Assembly: GCF_003254395.2 (NCBI RefSeq)
Contig: NC_037651.1
Span: forward strand, 8,128,001-8,192,000
DNA: 64,000 bases
Reading direction: 5' to 3'
Source of the DNA: Apis mellifera
Lineage: Eukaryota > Arthropoda > Insecta > Hymenoptera > Apidae
Under the pieces are notes generated by a model. That model worked only from the letters and a program-made list of their open reading frames with translations, searched no databases and had not been told where the DNA came from. Position numbers and translations under genes: made by a program. The stretch's first letter is position 1. Each line of letters starts with the position of its first letter. Below are positions 1 to 12,772 of the stretch, piece after piece.

Positions 1-3000
1 TGTACTGCACAACTTCCGTGAAGTGTCACACAAATCTGATGTCATACTCAAACAGTACCTGGATTATGCCAAGCAGTTATCATCACATGATGATCAGGTA
101 ATCATTAAATATTTTTTTCAAATGCAATGAAAAAAGATATATTAGAATTTGTTGACGTAGGTCATCATACAATATGAATCATATCATTTTCTGGTTAAAG
201 AGCTAGAATTAATTTAACACAGTAACATCAATGATCAGTCATTTCATTCTAAGTAATGATGCAATTGAAAATGTGCAACATGTGATTGTAGATAAGAATG
301 TGCTTCAATACATGTATATTCCATATATTCTAAACACATGTTTAATACATACAGGATGATATTTATTTGCTTCTCTGCCCTGATATATCAGTAATTATAT
401 AAGATACTTCAAGGTTTCTTTTAATGCAGCCAACTTTGACCTTATCAATTTGATAATGATTACAGAATAGAAAAAAAATGCGCATAACTAATTATTTTCT
501 TATGAATATATTCTAAACAGGTACAAGGTACAAATATCAAAATATTATATATAATCTTTTATGATAATTTATACAAATATCAATGAATGTTTATTTATTA
601 GAATGTTAATAAAAATTAAATTTAAATGTAATTTTTTTTTCTGTTAGTTTACTGATTTATATTTATTTTTGAAAATTTTATATTTTTTATTTTATTTTAT
701 ACTTATATATTTTATTTTAAACTTACAGTGATTTGTTTTGTTTTAGAAAAAATCTTTCTCCACTGCCAAAGTAGCAGGATTAAGTCCGCTACAGTCATTT
801 CTCCAATTGAACAAAACATTGTTCAATGAGGAGCCTAACTCTCCGGCCAGCATTAATCAAAACGTTATACCTCAGACTCAAACACATCATTTGGAGTTGT
901 GTACCAATGACATGCCTGAGCATGATAACATTAAGTGTGAACCAGAAGATGATACATGTTCAAATAGTTCTGATCCAGATAGATTAGAAATAGAAGATCG
1001 CGATGAGCAGGATACTGAGGGGGAAGAAAATGGTTATGATATGACCATTAATAAGAGAATGAAAGTAGAAACAAATTATGAGGAATCAAAAACAAGTACC
1101 CCCAATCATAGTCCAGTGAATAGAATGGATACACCAGAAAGCAATTGTTCAGACACAAATATTGACCAGGAAACAACAAAGTTATGGCAAGCATTAGCAA
1201 AGTAAGTATAAAATTTTCTATATATTTTTTTTACATTTAAAAATTTTCCAAAAAAAATTTATTGAATATAATATTAATAAAATAAACAGTAAATAGTTAT
1301 TAATAGTCATATATTATTGTGTTTATTTATTAATAGTCATATATTTTTCTGTTTGTATTTATTTATACAATTTCAATCTTTAAATAGATTTTTATTGTTA
1401 ATTTATATTATTTTTTTATAAAATTAGTTAAATGATTAGTGATATAATTTTATTTATTTAATATATATAAAACAAATTTTAATTCTTAAAACAATTTCTT
1501 TGTAATAAATCATTTCTTCTAAAGATAACATTTATTGATTAGCTATATAACATATAACATAACATATATTTGATTAGCTATAAGATTTATATTGCTTTTT
1601 GTATTTTTATTATTATATGTATATTACTTGAATATAATGTTTGTTTTCATTTTTCATGTAGCAATAGGAGTTTAGAGATTACCAGGACAAATGGTGACAA
1701 ATTAAATAATGGATTCACTGGCGAAGCAACTAATTTGTTGCGTTCTTTAATCAACAATAGGCAAATTGGTATTACTGCAATTGATTCTGACAGAATATCA
1801 CCACAAATTAGGTTTTACAGAGATACTCAAGGAACAACAATTGAACGCACTATACCCGACTGTTCTCTACTCGGCAACCGTACTAATGTGTCGTGTATAG
1901 AAAATAAGGTTTGTATATTTTAAAATAATATTTGAATTGAAATCTTTATCAGTATTTGATGAGATGAGGGCATTTTAAAATATCATTAGGAATTTCTCTG
2001 AATTCCCCTTTAGGATTTTCTAAATGTATTTGAGATAAATCACAATTGAATATTAATAAAATAATATAATGTTAATATAGAAACAGTAGTAAAAATTGAC
2101 TCTTTTTTCGAAGTTGTATCTTCCAAACAAAATTCTGAGATTTATGGAAAAACGGAAAATCTGTACTCTCTTTTATGTTCATACTCCTTTGACCCTGATC
2201 TTCGTGCAAATAAAAGTTCTTCCATGGAAAGTCCTTGCAGTTTGTTCAAAGCAAATACCAGAAAAGAACTGCAGGTATAGAAAAGAAGACAGGTCAGGTG
2301 ACCCTTAGGTGTCAAGGGATCCCTTTGGGACTATTCAAGTCCCATCTGCTTGCAGGTAAGAGAAACGTGGTAGGCCTTGTAGATAATAGATAACTGAGAA
2401 GTTCTTTGTGATAGCTATAAGCATTAAGTCCACCATGTCAACCCGCTGTTAACAGATGTTCAGATAAGTTAGGTTTCTATAGATTTTTAAACGTGTATTG
2501 TTCCGCGTGAGGAATTCTCCAATTTCTTCTATAATAAAAAATAGGATTTTACTATTCTTTGTACTATTTTTTATTCTGTTAGCTTTTTATCTTAATAATA
2601 TATACTTACAAAGAATTAGCTCTTCAACAAATTATCCGTTTTTTAAAAGAATTTTTAGCTATTAATATTTTTTGTAATTGAATAAAAATCGCTGTTGAAA
2701 TAATTACAGAATGGATTTAAATGTAACAATAATAAAGATACAATGGTTTTTTAAATTATTTAGGGTACGTCTGTGGACAGTAATCCGTCTAGCCCTGCCA
2801 GTGTTGGTCGAAAGGAAACCAAGGGTCGTAGAAAACAAAGTTATCCTAGCAAAGCTCCCATGAGTCCAGATGTCGTTAATTATCAACATGAATCTAATGA
2901 AGAACAAGCACAAGATTTTACAACATGGTCAAATAAAATGAAGGGGAAGGTACGATCGGTGTTACGAAACCTATGACGTCAAAATAAAACGTTACGTTTG

Positions 3001-3792
3001 ATCTTGCCATCATAGGTAGAGGACCAAAAACAACAATTTGATCAACATAGTGGTAACATAGCGAAAAAGGTTGATATGTCTTGCACAAATTGCGGCACTA
3101 TGACTACAACTATTTGGAGAAGAAATATGAAGGGAGAAATGGTTTGTAATGCTTGCGGACTTTATTACAAACTTCATGGAGTAAATCGTCCAGTTACCAT
3201 GCGAAGGGATACGATACACACGCGTAGACGTAGACCTAAAGGTGAAAAACCAACAAGGCATAGAAGTAAGTTTTATATCTATTTCATAATTTAAACATTA
3301 AAACATTTAAATATTTTGATTTTTTTGTTATTTTTACATCATAAAATTGAAATTTTTTTTTTTTTTTTTCAGAAAAAGGTGATTCAATTCTGGTACCACA
3401 ATCGGAACAGATGGATGCAGAAAGTGCAGACATGTTAGCAGCCCTTCGGCGACAAATTCAGCCTCATTTAATGATGGCAGCCTTAACACCACCACGTATA
3501 CCTGGTGCTCATCCACCAGCTCCTACCGCTCAACTTAATTATTCTCTTCCTTTACCTAGTTACATGATGCATGTAAGTAAATAAGAATGTTGATTGATGT
3601 TATTTTGTTATTATGAATTTGTAAATAATAATAATTTTTAATATTCATATATAATAGCATGTGAAAGCAGAAGGACGAGAACAATGTCATTTATCTACGG
3701 ACATAGAAGAAACAGAAGAAGGAGATGCAGAGAACGTCTCGGATGTACCATTAAACTTAGTTGCGACGTCATTATCCGAAGAAGCACACTGA
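1..3792 (+). CDS. GATA-type zinc-finger transcription factor (5' end outside window)
   Basis: Exons read as 1-97, 747-1201, 1662-1908, 2764-2949, 3016-3265, 3373-3572 and 3658-3792 (TGA). All junctions are GT-AG and in phase, giving about 522 visible residues. Exon 5 encodes one GATA finger, C-X2-C-X17-C-X2-C (CTNC...CNAC), starting near 3082, followed by a basic tail (THTRRRRPKGEK). This is the fold that binds WGATAR DNA in the nucleus. No second, N-terminal finger is visible, although GATA1-6 and pannier/serpent types have two. The upstream part is acidic and Ser/Asn-rich; the C-terminal part is Pro/Met-rich and ends in an acidic EETEEGDAENVSD stretch, plausibly regulatory. The single finger and its basic tail suggest the insect GATAd-like group, but I am unsure of the subtype. 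Intron 2950-3015 is only 66 nt; if retained it adds 11 codons and then a stop. Confidence 0.9.
2081..2274 (+). other. Possible cassette or alternative exon inside the GATA gene
   Basis: Between GATA exons 3 and 4, a segment richer in GC than its surroundings has an open frame of 64 codons (2083-2274) that looks protein-like (KIDSFFEVVSSKQ... ending NTRKELQ). It follows acceptor-like AGs at 2080 and 2086 and ends at CTGCAG|GTATAG. Its 3' end is phase 0, so it would join exon 4 (2764) in frame. It does not fit the main exon 3 donor (1908). It would fit a weaker donor at 1913 combined with the acceptor at 2086. There is no in-frame ATG, so it is not a self-contained first coding exon. Another donor-like TTGCAG|GTAAGA lies at 2356. 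It could also be a relic with a chance open frame. Confidence 0.3.
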
Positions 3793-4375
3793 AATCATTT
3801 TGACCAGCTTTAGAACGACGTTGCTATAGGTATATATATACATATATATATATATACATAACAAAGAATCTCTAGACAGAACAGTCTGTCCGGTGATACA
3901 CAGGGTGTAAAAGACGAGATTATTCTCCTTCTCTTTTCTGCCTCTGTCGTCCATGATCCTCTTTTTGGACTCTCCTTTTTTCTCTTTTTCTCTTTTCCAC
4001 GGTCTTGAGAATTTTGAGATGGTAGAATATTGGGATGTGTATTTATCCCTTGAGCTACCAAGCCCGTGGTGCAGAGCGCACGAAGGAACGATGATATTAA
4101 ATACGCAGTATTAATTACGTGGTTATTCAAAATATGTACATATATATACACGAATACGAAGAATATTTTTATACAAAATTTTCTACGCTTGCAGCTATAG
4201 AGAGCGACGGGCGATCGTTGTACATACACGCGCAAATTGTTCTTTCGGTGTCGCACGTATTTTACGCATTAAAAAGGAATGGTGGTCGTTGTCTGTTTTC
4301 TTAGTGATATAAGAAAGTCAATCACCAGTGAAAGTTTTTAGAACGGTGCTAGATTACTGTTCGGAAAGGCTTAGA

Positions 4376-4381
4376 AATAAA
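4376..4381 (+). promoter_or_regulatory. Candidate polyadenylation signal of the GATA gene
   Basis: AATAAA lies about 580 nt after the stop codon, followed by an A-rich run. It is the earliest good hexamer that I noticed, and transcripts may use later sites. Confidence 0.35.
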
Positions 4382-7300
4382 GAAAAAACAAAAAAAAAAA
4401 AAATGATTTGTCGCTAAAAGATTAGTGAACAAAATTTAACCGTTTTGTTCCACGGGCTTTTAGCTGTCAGTGATGTTACAATTGCAAATAATCTTGTTTT
4501 GCGTAATATTTAAATTAAAAAACGTCCCAACCGAACTTAACTAGTGAATAAAATCTATTTTTTAATTGATTTTAATGACGAATGAAAACTTATTATTTGC
4601 TTAATTAAAACTGGAAAAAAGGAAAATATTAATGGAACTTAACAGAAAACGGTTGCACGATGTGACAAATGTTTATTAAAAAAATATATATATATCATAG
4701 AAAAAGTTAGAATCATAAACGGAAGATAATATGTTCTCGGTAATTTGAGCTTTGTCAAATTACATTTTTACTAGTATAATTTTTAAACATCATACTCTAG
4801 TGGCCTTTCAACAATTTGTCTCCTTTCTCTTCCCTTTTTAGCTCTTATCGCAGTAAAAAGTGCAGATAATTTACTTACAGATACAATTTTAATTTATGAT
4901 ATAGATTACTTTTTTACGTGAGCACGAGACTGCCGGTATAAACACATTTAAATACTCTTTCTATCGTTTATGTATTTCGTTTTCCCTTCCCTTTTTTTTT
5001 TTTTTCTATGTGTTGAAAGCTATTTGATTGTTCATACAGTCATCAATAATTTGTACTTAATAGACAAAGCAGCACACCACCATATAAGCTAAGACCCCGA
5101 AAGCAATAAAAAACGCGATGGTACGTAGGATAGATTGTCGTCATACAATACTCGTTTGCGTGCTCTCTCGACGACAATTTAAACATACAAGAATTTCAGG
5201 AACTAATATTTAGATAACATTCATTTATATGCCGGACGTTAAAAATAACAAATTTTATTGCTCCATAATTGCTGTAGATACATTCATATAATCTCTTTTT
5301 AAATTTCTTCCTTAACTCTATTCATTCATTTATTTTATTTCTTTTTTATATTATTTAAAAAAAAAAGAAAAGAAAAGAAGAAAATTAGAAATACTTTGGT
5401 GTAGATAAACAAAATTACTCGTTTCTTTCTAAGGGTTATCACTGATCTCTTTTTTCCAGAATGTACAGATCACACATTAATAAACAGGTATTAAGCAATC
5501 CTAAATACCACATAATACGATGGCCAGTGCATCTACTCATGTATCGTTATATCTAACATTATATACCTAAACAACTTTGCCAAAAATAGATTTAGTCTAT
5601 GTAACATAGAATATAGTTAAGGGCATGCGATAAAAATTAACATTTTATCTTTCTCTTTTACAACTTCATATACAGCATTTACATATTTCTTCTTTATTTT
5701 TCTTTCTCTTCTTATAGCTTTTCTTATCAGTGATACCTCTTAGCATACCACTGTTTTATAGAACTTTTAAATTACACTTACAGTAATTAATGGAGCAACT
5801 TAGTTTTAGTCGTTATCAAAGGAGCCTTATAAACACACTCGTATAAATATATATACACGTGCGCGTACAAGCGCGATACACACATTTTACACTTTCACTC
5901 ATACACATATATGCATAAATACATTCTTTCTTACACTTATATACGAGTATAAACGATACCATCGATCAATGCTATTCCTTATTTTCAATATTGTAATAAA
6001 AAAATATTTCTTTTACGCGTATTACAATTAATACATTAATATTATATTTGCATTTTCATTCAATATTTTTATCAATGAATAATAGAACGCATAACAAAAA
6101 TAGCAAACAGTAACTATTTTCTAGCTATCGCAATCTGTTTTCATTTTAATAAATATGAATAGCATTGAATAAAATGGTATCTTTATCATTGATAACACCA
6201 TTTATTTGAGAAAGAGGCATAAACTATGAAGAAGTTTTACATAATTGCGATCCAAATAACAGATTGCTTAACTTTTTTCTTGTACGTCGAAACGATCCTT
6301 CCATTTAGTACGTATTTGATATACTTCCTGTTTCCCAAACAGGTAACATATCTTTTAAATAAGTCTCGACAAATGACTATGTTTTATATTTAATTTACAT
6401 TTACATGTATAACAAATTTGTAAATATTCAAAATTTAATTGTCTTTTTTCCAGATATATTAATATGCATAATTTTAACTCGTGACTATGTATAGTTAAAA
6501 AAAATATTCTGTTTTAAGTAAAAATATACTTATTTAAAAGATACGTGATACACATTTAGGCTTAACATCTTAACTAGGGAATGAAATCGAGAATTAATCA
6601 ATTGATAATAAAGTACACAGAACTTGACTTCTCTCAAGTCAAGATATATAGATTGCCAGTTTTTAAATTCTGTTGACAGAACATTGTAGAATACCATTTT
6701 TAAATGTACCATACGTGAAGAGAATGAACTTATTTATGAAATAACATTGATAAAAAAAAAAATGAAAGCAATGGACAGTTACTTCGTTAGGCATTTTTTT
6801 TTTTTTCTCTCAGTTATAAATATTTAGCTCGTGGTAGCTTGTTAAATAACAGAAAAGCATAACTATCCTTATATATTTTTTTTTAATTATTATTATTATT
6901 ATAATTATTATAATTATTATTATTATTATTATTACCATCGTAGACGCGTAAGTAGAATTAGGTTTGAGCTCTCTACTAATTCTGAAACTAGAAGATATTT
7001 TTTATAATTATTAGAATCGAGAAATCGAGTATTGCTATTATATATATATATATATATAAATATATATAAATATTATTGATATCGATTTGATTTAAACGTT
7101 AACGATAAAAAATTTTTTTTTTTTTTAAATAAGATTTAGTTGCAAGACCGCCACTCGACAAAGTTCGTTTTTTTTTTAATAATAATGAACGAAGGAAAAA
7201 AAAAAGCTGAGGCTTCTTATAGATTTTTTTTTTTTTTATGTATCAGTATTCTACGCGTTTGACTTTAGCTGTTAAGAGTTTTAACCACACTACTTAAAGG

Positions 7301-7610
7301 AATCCCCGATGGCGAGATTTGTCTTACTTAATTATTAAATTATTTAGTTATCTTCCCTTTCGATTCCCTCCCATGCCCCATCACCCCTATTCCCCTTCCC
7401 TTCCCTTCCCCTTTCCCTCCCATCCCCTTCCCCTCCCTGTTTTGTACGTCTATTTTTACACAAACAATCCTTCCCTGAATATAATTATTTAAACTGTAAT
7501 TTATTGTATTCACCGTTTTTTGCACCAACGTTTACGTAAGACATATTTTTTGGCAACGACTGGCTTAATTTATTGTTTCTTACATTATAAACTTTATATA
7601 CGAGTTTCGC

Positions 7611-7619
7611 TCTTTTTTT

Positions 7620-7650
<31 letters not shown>

Positions 7651-7664
7651 CTTTTCTTCTTTTT

Positions 7665-7697
<33 letters not shown>
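7611..7697. repeat. Poly-T / poly-A inverted tract
   Basis: About 60 nt of T-rich sequence (T runs broken by single C) is followed at once by about 27 nt dominated by A. The two halves are complementary and could fold into a hairpin. Similar paired blocks occur at 8209-8267 with 8344-8366, and at 9098-9180. Confidence 0.6.
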
Positions 7698-7701
<4 letters not shown>

Positions 7702-8832
7702 CAAAACAATACAAACATACGTTAGTTAGTAATGATCAGGCACTGCGTGGTATGGTCATTCCCTCCTTTTCTGCGAGACACACTCGGTTTTAAATGCGGT
7801 ACGAGATGCGGACGGTCAATGCTTTAGGTGCCTTCACCTGGAGATTTCGTTGAATACAGATGCTCACGTGCACGCGAGTATAGATACATTTATTGTAACG
7901 AGAAAAATCGTTTCGTCACTCTCGATCCATCAGCTTTTCCTCTTCAGCTTGCGAAACGTGCCTCTACGAATTTATATTTCTTCGATTTTTAATCGCTTGT
8001 TAAAAACGGGTACAAAAAGAAAAAAGAGAGAGAGAGAGAGAGAAAGTAAACGGCGATTTTATAATTTAATTACCGGCGATGTAATCCCGGATATGTAATA
8101 ATCGTGTACAATGGAGTGGAGTTAAAGCTATGGGTCGAAAGTAGACAAGGTCAGTTTCGAGGTGCTTCGTCATCACGAGCAAAATCTTCGTACGATAAGA
8201 AGAAGACTGTTTTTTTTTCTTCTTTTTTTTTTTTCTTTCTTTTTTTCTTTTCTTTTTTTTTTTTTTTAGAATCGTGGCTACGAAGCATCTCGTGTCCACG
8301 ATGAACAAATGTATACGAAAGTCTCGAGGATAAGAAACAAACGAAAAAAAAAAAAAAAAAAAAAAACGAGACGAAGAATGCATAATTGTACATGACACAA
8401 AGAGAGAAGGGGTTTTCGCGGGATGATATGAGGAAAAAAAAAAAAAGTAATAATAATAATAATAAAAGAGGTAAAATCGTCGAATATATACCTCTACGAT
8501 TTGAGTCGAGGAATAATTAATTATTAACTCGCAGCTTTGTTCCGTCCGTCTGCGCGACCGTGAATCTTTTGATTTCGCCGGGTTTCTCGGTAGAAATCCT
8601 AAGTCACATAAATACATAAATACACATACCCATTAAACGCGCGTTTATTACGCGTTTATACACACACATTATACACACGTGACGTACATTTACATTGTAC
8701 GTAAACTTAATGAATAAGTGAAACGTACACACGAATTATATTGAACGGTGGAGAGACAAAAAAAAAAAAAGAAAAAACGATAACAGAGGCGTAAGTCGTA
8801 AAAACATTGTAAAAAGAGTTTAAAAAGGAAAA

Positions 8833-8866
<34 letters not shown>

Positions 8867-9954
8867 AGAAAAAAACATGGTAAAAACTGGAAGCGCCAAG
8901 ACCCCTTCCCCAGTTCTTACACTGAGTATTAAATCTGTACTAATCGACTGAGTATTATTTTTATATCGAGCGTAATAATATTAATAAACGGATATAAATT
9001 AAAACGTGAGACACGGATTGGTGAGTTAATCGTACGTGAAGCCGAGAAAGAATTATTGTAAAGGCAGTGGATGATGAGTGGAGAGATGCGTTTTCTTTTT
9101 CTTTTCCTTTTTCTTTTTTCGATTCAACGAAAAACAAGTGATCGAAAGTAAAAGGAAAAAGAAAGAAAAAAAAAAAAGACGGTATAGAACGAAAAAAATA
9201 AAAATGTATCGCGATTTATTATTTTTAATAATTATTGTTCGAAGAATAAAAAGAAGAAAAGAAAAGAGGAAGAGAAAACGCATGCGACTGATAATTGTGA
9301 GTGCCCTGATTACAATATTTTGTATACAACCATATAATGCGAACCGAGCGAAGAAAGAAACAATTTCGAATGAAAGAAGCAACAAAGAGATAGGGAAAAA
9401 AAAGAGAAATAATTAATGTCGAAATATTCTAATGCACGATCTGATGAACCAGCGTTATGTATAAGAGCGTTGCGGAGCTCTGACAGGCCGGAAACTAACT
9501 TAAAACAAAAAAAAAAAAAAAAAAACTCGTTAGCATATTTATGCACTTATGTATGTTATTAAATACGCGATGATAAATAGCAATAGAGCGATACGAACGA
9601 AACACGATGACAAAAAAAAAAAGAAAAAAGATATAAAGAAGAAGATGAATTACTTTTGTATCCACGAATATTTACGATAATAAGTTAGTTCGGGCTAAGG
9701 CCAGCAGCTGTTGAGATTATTCATGGTTGTGTGTATCATTATAAGTATTTTGAATTGTTGAATAGTAATTAGTGTAAGCGGTGGCTTGAACGGGGCGACG
9801 TCCAGCGCCCACGAATGCTGCACCATGAAGAGACGTCGCGTCGTCCAAGTTCGGTCTCAAATATTTCAGAATTAAATCGAATATTTCTTCTCTTCGTTAC
9901 TCGAACATTTACCTTTCGTACAATCGACCCGCTAAATTAACTTTGCCTGTGTTT

Positions 9955-10045
9955 TAATATATACATGTATACATATATATATATATTTTATATATATATA
10001 CATGTATATAATATATATATATAATATATATATATATATTTTTTT
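9955..10045. repeat. (TA)n palindromic tract
   Basis: Alternating TA sequence with two ATACATGTAT palindromes set symmetrically around a central ATATTTTATAT. It is a long imperfect self-complementary AT tract, a likely microsatellite or cruciform-prone site. Confidence 0.65.
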
Positions 10046-11739
10046 CTTTTTTAGTATTGTATTTGTAACGAGTCGTATATCCCATATATGAAATTGTTGG
10101 GATGCTTTTTTAATTTATAATTTTAACGTGAAGCACATCGATAAGAGAAGAATCACCCATGACAGGTGTACCTTTAAATACTCCATTGATATTACGGGTG
10201 TAATTTTTCAAAGATATTTTGTATCTTTTTATGTATTATTTCTCTGATTCAAAAATTTCATCTATTCTCATTTTTATTTTTCTTTTTTTCAACGAGAATC
10301 TTTTAGAGAGAACTCTCTATTTTTTTCTTTTTTTTTATATCATGTAATAATAAGATACCTGTTAAACCTTTTCTAAACTATTTATTGAATTTCTATGTAT
10401 TTGTTAAAAGTTCTTTTATAGACGACTTTTTTCTTTTACTTTTTTTTTTTTTCTTCTTTTACTTTTGAGACCATACTTTGTACACATGCACGTGATTCTG
10501 TCAACGATTCATCAATGAATCTTTAGGGGGAAAGGAAGATAGAAAAATAAAAAAAAAATAAAAAAAAAAAAACAGAGCGAGAATTGCGATTACTCGACGT
10601 CTCTTATTTTTTTGCGCCTACCGCCTAGCTAAGTCAAAAAAGTATTGTACGTACTGTGTTTGTTGTAAGCACGTTTGCTTTCTTTTTTTTTTAATTCTTT
10701 TTTTTACTCGATTTTCTAAATATATTAAAAATCAACGTTTGTTCTTAATTCTCTCCTTTTACTTTTCGTCTCTTTTTATCACGTGTAAAATCGTCTGTTT
10801 TGCGCAAACATGTCGATACAACAGACACAGAAGATCGCTGGGCAAAGGACCAAAATGTACAACTGCGTTTGCCCTTTCTTACGGTTGGTACGATTCGTTT
10901 TTATAAACGTATAAAACGAGATCGAAGCTGTAATTGTATCGAAGGATTTTTAAGCAATGTTGACAGATTATTTTGGGGGGCATCTTATTGCAAGGGCATT
11001 GTTGTGATACCACAGATGCAGCTTCATTGAAACTTAAATAAAAAAGTAATGCGTTAATGATTTGTTACGATCAATGTTTACTACCATTGGATGCGTGTGT
11101 TTGATACTGTACATGAGGAATATAATTTTTTTATATAAAAATCTATTCGGGAATGAAACACTAAAACGAGTCGATATCTTTTTATTGAAATAATGTCATT
11201 TTACATTATTTTCCATTTTTCACATTTTAAAATGTGGAATAACATTGCATTAAAAATTTTTGTACTTTCTTTTGCTTTAGATAAAATGAGCAATTTTAAC
11301 TGTTTTTTATCTTTTTTCTCTCTTATTCTCTTCATACAAATTATCACGAGTTTAAATTTGAAATTATTCGGACATTGAACAACGTGAGTCATTTTATACC
11401 TGATATAATGAAATTATTTATAAAACCTACAAATATTTTTATAAAATGTATAAACAAATTAAAATGAAATTTGGATATTTAATGAAAAAAATATTGTTAA
11501 TGGATAATTTTTATTTATTTTTTTTTTTTTGTTTGTATTTTTAATCTTTATTGCTATTTATTTAAATTATGAAATTATAATCATTTATTTAAAAGATTAT
11601 TACTAAATTAATGGAAATAATATATTTTATTTATTATATTTATGTATTATGAAAAAAAAGATTTTGTATGAAAAAAACTTGAAGTTGATGCACGTAGTAA
11701 GAAATTTTATTTACGTCATTTCCTACCATATTGCGCCTT

Positions 11740-11869
11740 GAATTCATTCTTCCGTTACTCGCCATCTTGTCTTTGATGTGCGCGGATGTCTAGTGCTTGA
11801 TCTAAAACTGATTTTTCGTATTGAAGTGCTATTTTTATTATTTCTGAAGATTAAGAAAAATTCAAGAAA
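11740..11869 (+). promoter_or_regulatory. Promoter / 5' UTR region of SC35
   Basis: A rise in GC just upstream of the start codon includes GCCATCTTG at about 11761-11769, which matches the core of YY1-like motifs common near housekeeping gene starts. The exact transcription start cannot be placed. The leader just before the ATG is A-rich. Confidence 0.4.
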
Positions 11870-12772
11870 ATGAGTTACGGCAGACCACCGCCTCGTATTG
11901 ATGGGATGGTTTCCCTAAAAGTGGATAATCTCACGTATAGAACGACGCCGGAGGATTTGAGACGCGTGTTCGAAAGATGTGGTGAGGTCGGCGACATTTA
12001 CATCCCTAGAGATCGCTTTACTCGAGAAAGTCGTGGATTTGCATTCGTCAGGTACATTAAAAAATAAGTTTTTTTTTCATATTTATCAATCTTAGTTACA
12101 TTTTGCTTGTGAGAATATATATGACGTCATTGTAATATTTAGACAATGAAGTAGATAGTAATAAACATCACAATGTATATTATCCAATTAATTATTTACT
12201 CTTCATAAGTCGAAAATAACATTTTTAATATTGTGAATCTTTATTTTAGATTCTATGATAAACGCGATGCAGAAGATGCATTAGATGCTATGGATGGAAG
12301 ATTGTTAGATGGTAGGGAACTTAGAGTTCAAATGGCACGATATGGACGACCAACTTCACCACATCGAAGTCGTGGTAGTCGTCGACGAGGAAGGTGATTA
12401 TTATTTTATATTATATATAAAATACTTTGCATTATGTATATTTTAAAGTGAAATAACTTTATTAACGATATTATTTCTAGATCACGTAGCAGGAGCAGAG
12501 ATCGAAGACGCTCACGTTCTAGATCACGTAGTAGATCAAGAAGTCGTGATAGAGATCGTAGGCGTTCATACAGTCGCAGTCGTAGCCGTTCGCGTTCTGA
12601 CAGTAAAAGCTCGCGTGGAAAGTCTCGCTCTCGTAGCAAGTCTCCAGATAGACAAAAAGATAGTCGTTCCAAATCAAGGTAAATTTTATATTTATAGATT
12701 AAATTTTTAATAGTGTAGGTTTTGTGATAGAAAATAAATATTCATAAATAATTTTATCTTTACAGGGACTGA
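11870..12772 (+). CDS. SC35: Serine/arginine-rich splicing factor SC35 (SRSF2)
   Basis: Exons 11870-12051, 12250-12393, 12481-12678 and 12766-12772 join in phase to a 176-residue protein; the last exon carries only the codons for the final Arg-Asp (the Arg shared) and the stop. The N-terminus (MSYGRPPPRIDGMVSLKVDNL) and one RRM at about residues 14-92 contain RNP2 (SLKVDNL) and RNP1 (RGFAFVRF), with the latter split by intron 1. A short linker (GRPTSPHRSRG) leads to an RS domain rich in RS/SR dipeptides from about residue 100 to the end. This matches SRSF2/SC35, which binds exonic enhancers and recruits U1 snRNP and U2AF in nuclear speckles. Its length is close to insect SC35 proteins. Mammalian SRSF2 regulates itself through 3' UTR splicing; I see no proof of that here. 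Confidence 0.95.

Larger units (their letters stand above)
3793..11700. other. AT-rich 3' UTR and intergenic stretch with homopolymer tracts
   Basis: I see no convincing gene here. The first part is the GATA 3' UTR: a canonical AATAAA lies at 4376-4381, but an A-rich genomic run follows it, so the true cleavage site may be further on. Notable contents are (TA)n at 3833-3857, 7041-7065 and 9955-10045, an (ATT)n/(TTA)n tract near 6888-6932, a (GA)n run near 8026-8043, and many poly-A/poly-T or polypurine blocks between 7100 and 9700. Open frames in this stretch are made of these tracts (poly-F or poly-K) and are not believable proteins. Confidence 0.6.

Noticed and set aside
8066..8617. 183-codon minus-strand frame
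   Set aside because: Built from poly-Phe, poly-Tyr and poly-Lys encoded by homopolymer tracts.
12406..12672. Minus-strand frame opposite the SC35 RS domain
   Set aside because: It is the antisense reading of the RS repeat codons (Arg/Leu/Ser/Glu-rich) and overlaps a certain exon.
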